Shown here one piece after another: positions 1-11,900 of a stretch of 64,000 bases of DNA. How positions within the stretch are numbered: the stretch's first letter is position 1; the number at the start of each line of letters is the position of its first letter. Position numbers and translations under genes: made by a program. Source of the DNA: Planktothrix paucivesiculata PCC 9631 (lineage in GTDB: Bacteria; Cyanobacteriota; Cyanobacteriia; Cyanobacteriales; Microcoleaceae); assembly GCF_900009265.2 (NCBI RefSeq), contig NZ_LR735008.1, forward strand, positions 109,936 to 173,935. The letters are read 5' to 3'. The notes beneath the pieces are model-generated. The model had not been told where the DNA came from. It was given only the letters and a program-made list of their open reading frames with translations, and made no database searches.

Positions 1-573
1 GGAAGTAATAGTAGACAAAAAGCAAGATTAAAAGTTGCCAAAGTCCACGCTAAGATTGCTCGTTGCCGAGAAGATTTTCTACACAAGCTATCCCGCAAGA
101 TAGTTGACGAAAACCAAGTGATTGCTGTAGAAGATCTAGGAGTTAAAAATATGGTTAAAAACCATAAACTAGCCAAGTCAATTAGCGATTGTGGTTGGGG
201 AATGTTTGGTACAATGCTCAAGTACAAAGCCGAAAAAGAAGGGAAAACCTATATCGAAATTGATCGGTTTTTCCCTTCTTCTAAAACTTGTAACGTCTGT
301 CTAAATCAAGTCGGTAGTTTACCACTTGATATTAGAAGTTGGACTTGCGAACATTGTCAAACTACCCATGACCGTGATATTAATGCGTCGATCAATATCA
401 AAAATGAAGCCTTGCGGATACTTCGACTATGCTCAGTACAAGTTTTATCGTTGGGAACCAGCGATACTGCTAGTCTGAGGGGATGTCAGTCACCGGAACA
501 AACTTCTGTTTCTTCTGATGCTATCCCCGTTGATGCTAGAAGCCCACACTTATTCGTAGAGAAGTGTGGGTAG
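1..573 (+). CDS. tnpB: TnpB of an IS200/IS605-family element, 3' part only
   Basis: The frame is open from base 1, so the N-terminal half lies outside the window. What is visible is the C-terminal RuvC-like nuclease half of TnpB/OrfB: a VEDLG motif carrying a catalytic Glu, a four-cysteine zinc ribbon (CNVC then CEHC), and the closing DRDINAS motif with the last catalytic Asp. TnpB proteins are RNA-guided nucleases of IS200/IS605 transposons whose guide (omega) RNA comes from the 3' end of the gene and the element's right end. About 45 residues after the last motif are low in conservation and run into the terminal hairpin at 543-570, as expected when the gene's tail overlaps the guide RNA. 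No TnpA partner is visible. Family call is firm; activity cannot be judged without the first half. Confidence 0.9.
   Translation, partial: GSNSRQKARLKVAKVHAKIARCREDFLHKLSRKIVDENQVIAVEDLGVKNMVKNHKLAKSISDCGWGMFGTMLKYKAEKEGKTYIEIDRFFPSSKTCNVCLNQVGSLPLDIRSWTCEHCQTTHDRDINASINIKNEALRILRLCSVQVLSLGTSDTASLRGCQSPEQTSVSSDAIPVDARSPHLFVEKCG
543..570 (+). repeat. Right-end hairpin of the IS200/IS605 element
   Basis: A perfect 9-bp inverted repeat, CCCACACTT (543-551) and AAGTGTGGG (562-570), with a 10-base loop, sits over the last codons of tnpB. IS200/IS605 elements end in subterminal hairpins recognised by TnpA, and the TnpB guide RNA ends nearby. Position and form fit that role; the exact right end, and hence the guide, lies a few tens of bases downstream and cannot be fixed from one copy. 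Confidence 0.7.
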
Positions 574-1000
574 TTCACATTCCTTGGAGATTTAAGATTA
601 GGAATTCTACTCCCCTCGGCTGGTAGGAGAAGGCTTGGGGCAAAGGTCAAACAATTTTTGCCAGAGAATCAGTTAGGACAAATTAGGCCAAGTGAAATAA
701 AACTATAGGAAACTTCAAATAAATATATAAAAAAACAACAATTTTTAGCAATTTGTAGAATAACATCAAATAATTTCTTACAATTGGACTGGTGTAACCA
801 AGTCGATAAGTTCAGGGTGACAGAACAACAGCGTTAGCTGGTATTACAAAATCTTATGTTAATCGCTCGTGCCGGAATGTAGTCCAATCGTTGACGGTAA
901 TGCTGCACAGGCTTTTCCTGACTTAGATTATACTTCACCCGATTGAGAACGGCGATCAAATGGATGTTTAAAATTTTTTTCAGCCTTTTTTAAAAATCCC
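574..1000. other. Intergenic stretch after tnpB
   Basis: About 430 bases without a convincing intact gene. The first part should hold the true right end of the IS200/IS605 element and its target. The second part contains a short protein-like open stretch on the minus strand (834-978, listed separately). No clear promoter was identified for the kinase gene that follows. Confidence 0.6.
834..978 (-). pseudogene. Possible gene fragment, about 45 codons
   Basis: Read on the minus strand this stretch gives an open run that looks protein-like, including HLIAVLNRVKYNLSQEKP and HYRQRLDYIPARA, before a stop at 834-836. There is no start codon with a ribosome site and no matching upstream part, so at most it is the 3' remnant of a gene broken by the neighbouring element. 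I do not recognise the family. It could also be chance. Confidence 0.25.
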
Positions 1001-3712
1001 ATGACTTTACTAGGATTATCACCCCTCTGTTCCCCTAATTCCATCAGCAATATTCCCATGGAGTTTCTGACTTTTAGTTCAGAATTGCTGATCATTTTTA
1101 TTCACTATGTTTTAGGTTTTTTACTGATTAATCATTTATTAACGCCCCCTCGGTTAAAACCTTCCTTTCTGTCTAAGGTGGTAAAATCTTTAAACATCAA
1201 TTGGGCTGATTCTCAACCCTTAATCAGAATTTTGGGGTTTTTAGGATTAGCTGTGATTGCCAATGGAACTCTACATCTAATCCATTTATTAATGTGGAAA
1301 TATCCCCTAAATAAAGCATTAGGAGAAAGTCAAGTTATTATTGCTTTAATCTTTTTCTTTAGCATCGGGGGATTAATTCAGATAATTAATTCTTACCGAG
1401 TTAAAAAACCCTTGATTGATTCCTTAACCACCGATGAAACTGAGGATAAAATTTCTCCATCCCATTCCACATTAGATAAACTGCGATCTAATTTTAATAA
1501 TTTGTTTAAAGTGGATGCCACTTTTCCCTTTAAACTAGATTTCCAGCAACCCATTGAAGAAGTTTTAAAACTGACTAAATTTTCTATTGATAAGGCGGCG
1601 GATGCTATTTTATGGGTGGGAGAAGATGGAGAAATTTTATATGTCAATGACGCCGCCTGTCGTTCTCTGGGTTATGCACCCGAAGAATTATTAAGTTTAA
1701 CCATTCATGATATTAACCCAGATTTTCCAGCCTCCTCCTGGTCATTACATTGGAAGATTTTAAGACGTTGTGGTTCTTTGAATATTGAGGCCCGTCATTG
1801 CACCAAACATAATCGGATTTTTCCCGTGGAAATTATGATTAATCATCTGAATTTTAATGGGAGAGAATATCAATGTGCCTTTGCCCGAGATATTAGCGAT
1901 CGCAAACAAATTGAACGAAAATTACGAGAACGTCAAGGAGAATATCGATCCCTAGTTGCTAACATTCCGGGTGCAGTTTATCGAGGGGTTTTAGAAGAAG
2001 ATCGGATGATGGTGTTTCTCAGTCAAGGGATTGAAGTGATTACCGGATATCCGGCGACGGAGTTTATTCAAAATCGAGTTCGCTCCTTTAATAGTATTAT
2101 TCATCCCGATGATTTGGCGAAAGTTAAACGCAAAATTCGGGTTAGTTTTGAATCTCGACAACCCTATATTTTAGAATACCGTTTAATTAGAATTGATGGC
2201 AGTATTCGTTGGGTATATGAAAAAGGACAGGTTATTTTCACCGAAGAAGACTCAATTTGTTGGTTAAATGGAGCCATTTTTGATATTACCGAAAAACGCC
2301 AAGCCTCTGAAGCCTTGAAAGCCAGTGAAGAACGGTTAAAATTAGCTTTAGCTGGAACTGATCAAGGATTATGGGATTGGAATTTAGTCACAGGAGAGGT
2401 TTATTTTAGTCCCCAATGGAGTTCAATGTTGGGGTATGAAGCTAACAAAATTCATGGAAAAGCCCGCTCTTGGTTAAAGTTAGTTCATCCAGAAGATCGG
2501 GATCAAGTCGTTGAAGTCCTCAAACAACATTTAGAGGGAAAAACGCCCTTTTGTCAAATTGAACATCGGATGTTAAGCCGTTCTGGGGAATGGAAATGGA
2601 TTCTGAATCAGGGTAAAGTAGTGGTGCGGGATGAACAGCAACAGCCCCTGAGAATGACCGGGACTGTAAAAGATATTGGCGATCGGCGAAAAGCCGAAGA
2701 AGCCTTACGTCAATCGGAAGCCCGAGAACGAGCCAAAGCCCAACAATTAGAACTAACATTAATGGAATTAGGACAGGCTCAAGCCCAACTAATTCAAACC
2801 GAAAAATTATCCAGTTTAGGTCAATTAGTCGCCGGAATTGCCCATGAAATTAATAACCCGATTACCTTCATTTATGGCAACATTAACTACGCCAGTCAAT
2901 ATATCCAAGACCTATTGCAATTAATCGCCCTTTATGAACAGCATTATCCCCAACCCCATGGCGAAATTAAACAACATCGAGAAACCATTGAATTAGATTT
3001 TATTCTCGATGACTTACCCAAAATTTTATCCTCAATGGAAGTCGGGGCTAACCGGATTCGGGAAATTGTGCTATCACTGCGTAACTTTTCTCGATTAGAT
3101 GAAGCTGACATGAAACCCGTTAACATTCATGATGGCTTAGAAAACACTTTATTGATTTTACAACATCGACTACGCCCCCAAGCGAATAACCCCCGGGATA
3201 AACGAAATCCTCCCATTGAAATCATTAAAGAATATGGAAACCTTCCTAAAACCGAATGCTATCCGGGTCAGTTGAATCAAGTGTTTATGAATCTCTTAAA
3301 TAATGCCATTGATGCCGTATTAGAAGGAGAATCTAAGTTTTTGCACCCCCTTCCCCATCATAATTCCCCCGCACCCGGATGGCAAATTTCTGCTACCTCC
3401 CCCACAATTAGGATTCGGACAGAATTGAATGAAGCTAACCGAGTAGTTATCCGAATTACTGATAATGGAAATGGTATGACGGAACGGGTCAAACACCGTT
3501 TATTTGAACCATTTTTTACCACCAAACCAGTCGGGAAAGGTACGGGTTTAGGATTAGCAATTAGTTATCAAATTATTGCTAAACATCATGGCAAACTTTT
3601 CTGTTTTTCTGAAGTGGGAAAAGGCACGGAATTCGTGATAGAATTACCTTTAAAACAAGAGTTTAGACGCAATTCTAATCTCCTTTTGGAAGTCCACTCC
3701 TCCACCGCCTAA
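1001..3712 (+). CDS. Membrane sensor histidine kinase with three PAS domains
   Basis: A 903-residue sensor kinase. The N-terminus has three hydrophobic segments (roughly residues 24-46, 75-99 and 108-130), so it is anchored in the membrane. Three PAS/PAC modules follow (about 190-300, 310-435 and 440-565), each ending in a DISDRKQ- or DIGDRRK-type PAC tail. The dimerisation/phosphoacceptor box is GQLVAGIAHEINNP with His615, and the ATP-binding domain has the N box (NLLNNAIDAV), G1 (DNGNGM) and G2 ([11 protein letters not shown]). This arrangement marks a class of kinase common in cyanobacteria, with an insert after the H box. No response regulator is adjacent; the next gene is a convergent second kinase, so the partner is unknown. 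An alternative start is ATG 1058, which would remove 19 residues. Confidence 0.9.
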   Translation: MTLLGLSPLCSPNSISNIPMEFLTFSSELLIIFIHYVLGFLLINHLLTPPRLKPSFLSKVVKSLNINWADSQPLIRILGFLGLAVIANGTLHLIHLLMWKYPLNKALGESQVIIALIFFFSIGGLIQIINSYRVKKPLIDSLTTDETEDKISPSHSTLDKLRSNFNNLFKVDATFPFKLDFQQPIEEVLKLTKFSIDKAADAILWVGEDGEILYVNDAACRSLGYAPEELLSLTIHDINPDFPASSWSLHWKILRRCGSLNIEARHCTKHNRIFPVEIMINHLNFNGREYQCAFARDISDRKQIERKLRERQGEYRSLVANIPGAVYRGVLEEDRMMVFLSQGIEVITGYPATEFIQNRVRSFNSIIHPDDLAKVKRKIRVSFESRQPYILEYRLIRIDGSIRWVYEKGQVIFTEEDSICWLNGAIFDITEKRQASEALKASEERLKLALAGTDQGLWDWNLVTGEVYFSPQWSSMLGYEANKIHGKARSWLKLVHPEDRDQVVEVLKQHLEGKTPFCQIEHRMLSRSGEWKWILNQGKVVVRDEQQQPLRMTGTVKDIGDRRKAEEALRQSEARERAKAQQLELTLMELGQAQAQLIQTEKLSSLGQLVAGIAHEINNPITFIYGNINYASQYIQDLLQLIALYEQHYPQPHGEIKQHRETIELDFILDDLPKILSSMEVGANRIREIVLSLRNFSRLDEADMKPVNIHDGLENTLLILQHRLRPQANNPRDKRNPPIEIIKEYGNLPKTECYPGQLNQVFMNLLNNAIDAVLEGESKFLHPLPHHNSPAPGWQISATSPTIRIRTELNEANRVVIRITDNGNGMTERVKHRLFEPFFTTKPVGKGTGLGLAISYQIIAKHHGKLFCFSEVGKGTEFVIELPLKQEFRRNSNLLLEVHSSTA

Positions 3713-3806
3713 CCCATTACCCTGTTACTGAGCCAAGTCGAAGTTATTACCCATTCGTAATTCGTAATTCGTAATTCGTAATTCGTAATTCGTAATTCGT
3801 AATTCC
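3713..3806. repeat. Dispersed intergenic repeat block with ATTCGTA heptamers
   Basis: The gap between two convergent genes is made of two repeat modules. Bases 3713-3752 carry a block including CTGTTACTGAG and AAGTCGAAG, seen elsewhere in the window in the other orientation. Bases 3752-3804 are about seven and a half tandem copies of ATTCGTA. Heptamer arrays of this kind are the short tandemly repeated repetitive (STRR) sequences known from cyanobacteria. They may act with the convergent arrangement as a transcription barrier, but that is only inference. Confidence 0.9.
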
Positions 3807-5519
3807 CTATCCCTTAACATGAACCGGAAGCCAAACACTAAAAATAGAACCCTCATCCATCTGACTTTCCACCGTAATTACCCCCCCGAGAATTTGACAT
3901 AAACGCTGACTAATAGCTAGTCCCAACCCAGTACCGCCAAATCGTTTGGTTGTAGAAACATCTGCTTGAATAAAGGGTTTAAAAATATGTTGTAATTGAT
4001 CTTCGGTCATCCCAATTCCCGAATCTTTAACCCGGAACACTAAATATTCAGAGGAATTAGCAACCATTCCATACATAAATTCATCATCTTCTGGAATCGG
4101 GGGTTTTTCTTGAGTGCGTTCAGCAATTAAATAAATGATTCCTTTTTCGGTAAATTTAGAAGCATTACTGAGTAAATTTAACAGAATTTGTCGAACTTTT
4201 GGCATATCGGCATACATGGTTCCAATATCGGGTTTCATCTTCACTTTCAAAACATTATTATTTTTTTCTGCTAAAGGTGTAGCGGTGGTAATCACATCTT
4301 CTATGAGTTTATCAACGGGGAAATTTTCTAAATAGAGAGTAACATGACCCGCTTCAATTTTAGAAATATCTAAAATATCACTAATCATATCCCGCAGATG
4401 TTTTCCAGCAGTTTGAATCCGTTCTAAGTCAGGTAAAAAGTCCGTATATCCCAAATCTTCCGATTCATCATGCAGCATTTCACTATAGCCAATAATCGCA
4501 TTTAACGGCGTGCGAAGTTCATGACTCATATTGGCTAAAAACACACTCTTAGAACGGTTAGCTGCCTCCGCCATAATTTTGGCTTTCTGTAATTCTTCCG
4601 TATATTCAGCTACCCGTTGAATCAGATGATTTAAAGATTGGGTGAGCACCCCAATTTCATCGGAACTGGTCACAGGAGCTTGCAGAGCAAAATCCGATTC
4701 TTCACTCACCTGTTCGGCGACCTTAATCATAATATCTAAGGGAGTCGCAATTATATGACCCGTAAAAATTGCAAATATTATTGCTAATCCACTGGATAAA
4801 ACCACCGTGATAATAATAATATTATTACGAATAGACTCGATTCTTTCATAATCGCTCAGAGCCATTTCAGCCCGCTTTCTGAATCGATTTTCCAGTTGGG
4901 TTGTTTCAGCATAAACCGGATAGACTTGAATAATTCCACTGCTGCGATTCAAGTTAATCAAAGATTTTTGAACCGATTGTAAAATTTGGGGACTCAGATT
5001 CGGTTTTTCCGTAGTTTGAATCAGGGTTTCAAACTGTTCTGAATAGTTAGTCAACCGTTCTTTATAGCGTTGAGTTAAGTCCTGTAAGGCTTGATAATCC
5101 TGTTGAATTTTAATATCCGTTGTTTCAGGAATATCTTGGAGTTGTTGCAATTGATTATTCATCACAAAGATATTTGAACGCAGGGCGGAAACTCCCCGTT
5201 CAATTTTTTCTATATCCTTGCCGTTACTCAAGAACTGCACCAGATTATCCTGATGATGCTTTAACTGGAGCAGACTTTGGCTAAGTCCATCGAGAACGTT
5301 GGCTTTTTTCTGGTCAATGGCTAATTGAGTACGCAAAGGTCGCACCGAATAGGTCGATACCAGAAATGCTGAGGTTACACCCATAAGGACAACCCCGATG
5401 ACCAACCCATAACCCCAGCCAATTTTTTGCCGAATGCTTAAACGATTAAACAAAGACAGGACAGTGGCAGGGGCGGTTTTACTTTTGGTTAAGTTATGTT
5501 TAGACGAAATTAGAGACAT
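3807..5519 (-). CDS. Membrane sensor histidine kinase with HAMP domain
   Basis: A 570-residue kinase. A first transmembrane helix (about residues 33-55) is followed by a roughly 170-residue periplasmic, helix-rich sensor region, a second helix (about 231-253), and a HAMP linker leading to a short coiled coil. The phosphoacceptor box is [20 protein letters not shown] with His333. The ATPase domain shows [15 protein letters not shown] and [10 protein letters not shown]. The layout (TM, sensor, TM, HAMP, HisKA, HATPase) is that of a classical class I sensor kinase. There is no attached receiver and no adjacent response regulator. The gene converges on the PAS kinase and is separated from it by only a repeat block. 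Confidence 0.92.
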   Translation of the reverse strand: MSLISSKHNLTKSKTAPATVLSLFNRLSIRQKIGWGYGLVIGVVLMGVTSAFLVSTYSVRPLRTQLAIDQKKANVLDGLSQSLLQLKHHQDNLVQFLSNGKDIEKIERGVSALRSNIFVMNNQLQQLQDIPETTDIKIQQDYQALQDLTQRYKERLTNYSEQFETLIQTTEKPNLSPQILQSVQKSLINLNRSSGIIQVYPVYAETTQLENRFRKRAEMALSDYERIESIRNNIIIITVVLSSGLAIIFAIFTGHIIATPLDIMIKVAEQVSEESDFALQAPVTSSDEIGVLTQSLNHLIQRVAEYTEELQKAKIMAEAANRSKSVFLANMSHELRTPLNAIIGYSEMLHDESEDLGYTDFLPDLERIQTAGKHLRDMISDILDISKIEAGHVTLYLENFPVDKLIEDVITTATPLAEKNNNVLKVKMKPDIGTMYADMPKVRQILLNLLSNASKFTEKGIIYLIAERTQEKPPIPEDDEFMYGMVANSSEYLVFRVKDSGIGMTEDQLQHIFKPFIQADVSTTKRFGGTGLGLAISQRLCQILGGVITVESQMDEGSIFSVWLPVHVKG

Positions 5520-5908
5520 CCGTGAGGTCGCTCTTAGCCGGGAAGTTTATACTATATTCTATGCCAGGTTACGAGGATATTCTTTCCTAATATTTTAGCC
5601 AATTATATTCTATTCAATTTCAGCGAAATCAGTAACACTTGTGATCACTTAGAAAATCCATAACACTTTTTCGACATTCTGTCAATCGTAAGTATGACAG
5701 TTTTAGATCTGGTACGCACGTCTTCAAAACCCCTAGTTTCCGCATTTAGACTCAGAGTAAACTGTAGATATTAGAGTGTACGCTTTTTGTTTAGTGCTAA
5801 GAGTATCACATAACTGTATCAGTTTCCCTCAAGTGCAAAAATTTAAATTTCAAGTTTAATTAACCCATACATTTGTTGAAAGACCAGCCAAACCAAGGAA
5901 AATCAGGT
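5520..5908. other. Divergent intergenic region
   Basis: About 390 AT-rich bases between the divergently transcribed HAMP kinase and the giant RTX protein gene; it must hold both promoters. No inverted repeat or known operator stood out. A good ribosome site, AAGGA at 5895-5899, lies nine bases before ATG 5909 and decides the start of the next gene over the TTG codons at 5873-5878. Confidence 0.6.
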
Positions 5909-8900
5909 ATGTCATCTAACCATAATTCTATTCAAGATCAAGTGAAAACTGTCGTTTTCATCGATTCTAGTGTCGAAAACTACGAAACATTATTGCAAGG
6001 GGTTGATCCCAGTGCAGAAGTTATTATACTTGATCCAAATCAAGATGGAATCGCTCAAATTAGTTCTATTCTTTCTACCCAAAAAGATATCGATGCCCTC
6101 CATATTATTTCTCATGGTGAAAGTGGGAGTTTACGGTTGGGCAATACAGTTTTAGATCAAAATACCCTGAGTAAATATACTGAACAGTTCCAAAAATGGC
6201 AAACCGGATTAAGTGAAAATGCTGATATTTTATTATACGGATGTAATGTTGCGTCTGGAAGTTTAGGACAATCGTTCGTTACAAATTTATCCCAACTGAC
6301 TCAAGCCGATATCGCCGCTTCTAATGACTTAACTGGAAACACAGCATTCGGCGGAAACTGGGCATTAGAAGTTCAAACTGGAAATATTGAAACTGCTTTA
6401 GCTTTTAGTAAAAATGCGATTATAAATTATAGTGGTATTTTGGTTCTACCAGCAACTAATTTTACCTCCATTACCTCCACTGCGGTACTTTCTAGCTACA
6501 GTGCTGCCGGTGCTAATGCCGGTAATTCGGGTACAAACTATACAATGAATTATGGAACAGGAAATGACGTAAAGTTAACTTCTTTTCAAGCTGGTGTAGA
6601 TACTTACAATGTAGTTGCTAATTTAGATATTCTCAAGTTAAAAAGAGTTAATAATCCCCTCGTAACAGGGGTAATGAACACCCTGTGGTTCGATGGTAGT
6701 GGCAGTGGTACTACGATTACGATGAAACCCAGCTATCAGGACAACATGGAAAAGGCATTGTTAAGCCCTATTTTGAATATGGGGGTTGACAATCTATTTA
6801 CTAACAGGGATGATACTAATAATAATAATATTGAACGGGCGGACTTTGTATCAACATCAAGTTTAACAGCACCGACACAGCATACCAAAGTTGGCTTTTT
6901 TATTGGAGATCGATCTAATTCTACTAACTTCGACTCAGTTAAAATCGCAGCAATTACAGGAATTGATGCCGGTAATAACCCACTGAGCTTTGGAAATTTA
7001 GTCACCGTAAATACAACAGACTGGGGGGATTCTGGAATTACTATCCCTAAAGGACAAATAACACGTCGTAGTGACAACAATACCCCACCAGATACAGTAC
7101 AACGTTTTTCAAATGAAGCCGGCTTACAAAATATCTTTGGTGTATATGTTAGCTTTGCAGATTTAGGTATCAATCCAGGGGATACCTTCTATGGTTACGC
7201 CCTATTTCCCCCGGATGTTACCTCTGCGATGGATCGTATTGGATTAACCAATGTTCCATTAAATACAGGTAATGGTGGTGGGTTAGATCTGATTACCGGT
7301 GGGTTATTAGTAAGTAGTATTATTACTGAACCCCCCGTTGTTGACCTCAATGATAATCAGGGTATTAATGGATTTAACTACAGTACAATCTTTACTAAAG
7401 GCGATATTATTCCAGTTAATATTGCTAGTAATAGTCTTGCTACAGTCAGCGATCCTAATGATGATATTATCAGCCTCACCCTCAAGATTTCTAATGTTTC
7501 CGATGGAGTTGCAGAAGTATTAACAATTGGGAATGTAGATTTTCCCCTAAATGTAAACAAAACATCACCAGCAATTACAGTAGGTGGCACCAGTTTCAAT
7601 GTTGTCTATAATGACACTCTCAAGCTAGTTACAATAACTCGACCTGGTGGCAGTGTTATTCCAACGGCTGACTTACAAACTTTATTACGTGGCATTACCT
7701 ACAAGAATACTTCAGTAAATCCTACGGGGGGCGATCGGACAGTTACCGTAACTGCTAGTGATGGTATTTATACCAATGTTAATCCGGCTGTTAGTACAAT
7801 TACAGTTAACGACCCCCCCACCAGCGGCCCCAACGCCACCACCATCCCAGAAGACCCCAGCGTCCCCTACACCTTCAGTAGCAGTGACTTCCCCTTCAAC
7901 GATATCGATGGAGACACCCTACAAACGGTCAAAATTACCCAACTTCCTGCTAACGGTCAACTGTTCTACAACGGTAGCCCCGTCACCAGCTTACCCGTAG
8001 GGGGACTAGACATCCCCATCGCCAATATCGCTCAACTGCAATTTCAACCCGACCCCAACGAAAACGGCACGAACTACGCCAACTTCAACTTCCAAGTCGG
8101 TGACGGAACCGTCTTTAGTGGTGATAACACCTTCACAATTAACGTCACTCCAGTTAACGACCCCCCCACCAGCGGCCCCAACGCCACCACCATCCCAGAA
8201 GACCCCAGCGTCCCCTACACCTTCAGTAGCAGTGACTTCCCCTTCAACGATATCGATGGAGACACCCTACAAACGGTCAAAATTACCCAACTTCCTGCTA
8301 ACGGTCAACTGTTCTACAACGGTAGCCCCGTCACCAGCTTACCCGTAGGGGGACTAGACATCCCCATCGCCAATATCGCTCAACTGCAATTTCAACCCGA
8401 CCCCAACGAAAACGGCACGAACTACGCCAACTTCAACTTCCAAGTCGGTGACGGAACCGTCTTTAGTGGTGATAACACCTTCACCATCAACGTCACTCCA
8501 GTTAACGACCCCCCCACCAGCGGCCCCAACGCCACCACCATCCCAGAAGACCCCAGCGTCCCCTACACCTTCAGTAGCAGTGACTTCCCCTTCAACGATA
8601 TCGATGGAGACACCCTACAAACGGTCAAAATTACCCAACTTCCTGCTAACGGTCAACTGTTCTACAACGGTAGCCCCGTCACCAGCTTACCCGTAGGGGG
8701 ACTAGACATCCCCATCGCCAATATCGCTCAACTGCAATTTCAACCCGACCCCAACGAAAACGGCACGAACTACGCCAACTTCAACTTCCAAGTCGGTGAC
8801 GGAACCGTCTTTAGTGGTGATAACACCTTCACCATCAACGTTGAACCCACACCGGAACCAACGGTAACGCCCACCCCCGTACCAACGGTAACGCCCACAC

Positions 8901-11900
8901 CGGAACCAACGGTAACGCCTACCCCCGTACCAACTCCGGCACCCACCCCTGTACCCACCCCCGTACCCACACCAGCACCGGAAAATATTTCCCCAGTAGC
9001 AGACAACCTGAATGCTGCGGTTTTACCGAATAGTAAGATTCCAGTCTCACTATCGGGAAGTGATTCTGATGGTAGTATTGCCAGTTTTACCATCACTAGC
9101 TTACCGGATATCGCTGATGGGGTATTACTGCTCAACGGTCAACCCGTACAGTTAAATCAGGTTTTAACACCTCAAGAAGCCGCTCAACTGCAATTCCAAG
9201 CCATAGGAACCTTTAATGGGGGTAGTTTTGGTTATACGGTCACGGATAATCAAGGAGCCACTGACGCCACCCCGGCTACGGTAACTTTGATTCAGCCTGT
9301 GGTGAATCAACCTCCGAATGCTAATAATATTAACCTGGTTTTAACTCCGAATAGTACGACGACGGTTTCCTTATCTGGACAAGATCCTGATGGAACGGTA
9401 GCGAATATCACGATTAGTAGCTTACCTGATGTAGCCGATGGGGTATTGCTGCTCAATGGTCAACCTGTGCAGGTAAATCAGGTTTTAACGCCTCAAGAAG
9501 CCGCTCAACTGCAATTCCAAACCACAGGCAACTTTAATGGTGGTAGTTTTACTTATACGGTTACGGATAATCAAGGTTTAATTTCCCCAAGTCCTGCCGT
9601 TGTTAACTTAATTTCGCCGGCGGTGAATCAACCGCCTGTAGCGAATAACCTGAACATTTCTGTCACCCCAAATACCACTGTGCCCGTGAGCTTATCAGGA
9701 ACTGATCCCGATGGCACAGTTGCCAGCTTTAAGATTACTAGCTTACCGGATATCGCTGATGGGGTGCTGCTCCTGGATGGTCAACCTGTAACAGCTAATC
9801 AGGTTTTAACGCCTGAACAAGCCTCTCGCCTGCAATTTCAATCTACAGGTAGTTTTAATGGCAGTGGCTTTAGTTACACAGTCACGGACAATCAAGGCTT
9901 GACTTCTGCCGGAGCCGGAAGCATTGGCTTGATTGAACCTCCCGTCAATCAACCTCCGATTCCCAATAACTTAAATACTCTTGTTGTTCCCAATAGCACC
10001 GTAAATACACCTACCTTATCGGGAACAGATATCGATGGAACCATAGTAAATTATACGATTACTAATTTACCTGATCAGACAGATGGGGTGTTATTACTGA
10101 ATGGAAACCCTGTCACCCTGAATCAAACTATTACACCCGAACAGGCTGCTCAACTGCAATTTCAAGCTACAGGAAACTTTGACGGCGGTGGCTTCAGTTA
10201 CACCGCGACAGATAATCAAGGGACGGTTTCGGTGCAGTCGGCAATAGTTGATTTAGTCCTGGTGGATGTTAACCAACCTCCTACCGCCAATAACCTGAAC
10301 GTTCCCTTCTTGCCCAATAGTATCTCGTTCATTCCCCCGCTATCGGGGACGGATGCCGATGGTACGATCGCTAATTTTACGATAACTCAACTGCCTAATC
10401 CCGCCGATGGTGTGCTGCTGTTGAATGGAAAACCTGTCGAACTGAATCAAATCCTCACCCCCGAAGAGGCAACGCAACTGCAATTTCAATCTACAGGTTC
10501 TTCAAACGAGGTTATTTTTGCCTATAAAACCATTGATAACGAAGGATTGATTTCTCCGACAGCGGCTACGGTGTCTTTAGTTCCCCTGGATGTGAATTTG
10601 CCTCCGGTTGCTAACGATTTGGCTCTGTCCGTACAACCCAATAGCACCGTCAACGTGCCACCCCTCTCGGGAACAGATGCCGATGGTACGATCGCTAGTT
10701 TTACGATAACTCAACTGCCCGATCCGGCCGATGGGATACTGCTCCTCAATGGTCAACCTGTAACCGCCAATCAGGTTTTGACCCCAGAAGAAGCCTCTCA
10801 ACTGCAATTTCAATCTACAGGTAACTTCGATGGCGGTGGCTTTAGTTTCACGGTCACGGATGATCAAGGCGCTACATCAACTGGGACGACTGTCAACTTA
10901 AACTTTCAGCCCATACCGAATCAGCCCCCCGTGGCCACAAGCAAGACTCTGGAAGCCACCGCCAATACCCCGATCAGCTTTAATGTTCTGGATCAAACTA
11001 CTGATGCCGATGGCACGATCAATCTTGCTACGGTTGATCTCGATCCGAATACTCCAGGCCAACAAAAAACACTCACCCTGGAGAATCAAGGGACATTTGA
11101 AGTTGATGATCAGGGTAATATTACCTTTACCCCGGTTTCTGGGTTTGCTGGAGTTGCCACCCTCTCTTATACCGTCGAAGACGATCAAGGCAAGGTGTCC
11201 AATCCAGCCAAAGTTGAGATCACCCTTCCCAATCAACCCCCTATTGCTGAAAATGTCACCCTCGAGGGAGTGCTCAATAATTCTAGTGCGGTAGAATTAC
11301 CGGATTTAGTAGTAACGGATTTGACTGGAACCGTTGTTAGCTATGACCTCACCAACTTACCGACTGCTGAAGAAGGAACATTATTCCTAGGTGAAACCCC
11401 CATTACCGATCCAACTCAGGTACAAGGACTCACCCCGGAACAAGTCCAAGCCCTAACCTTCACCCCCAATCCTAACTTTACGGGTTCCTTTGTTCTGAAT
11501 TATCAAGCAACCGATAGTTTTGGTGCAACTTCCAATGTGGCAACCCTCAATATTTCTGTTGTCGCCGCACCCTCAGTAACACCTAGTCCCACACCTAGTC
11601 CCACCCCCAGTCCCGTTCCGACTCCCACTCCGGAACCGATACCCAGTCCCACTCCTAATCCCACCCCTGAACCCACTCCTACCCCCGAACCCACTCCCGC
11701 GCCCACCTCAACACCGTTACCTGCACCAAACCAGGAGTGTGGTATTTGTCTCCCGGCTCCTGAACTCCTAGACGTGGCGTTTCCTGAACCCCCTGTACTG
11801 GGTTTAATTTCTCCTAACCCAACCTCAAATATCCTTAACGGCACAGAGGATAACGATACCTTGACGGGAACGGTTCTGGATCAAAGTATTTTTGCCTTTG

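Noticed and set aside
11503-11844. Long antisense frames inside the giant RTX gene (also 8770-9135, 10577-10867, 10898-11236, 12581-12829)
   Set aside because: They are low-complexity mirror images of Pro/Thr and Gly/Asp repeats on the coding strand, with no ribosome sites or domains.
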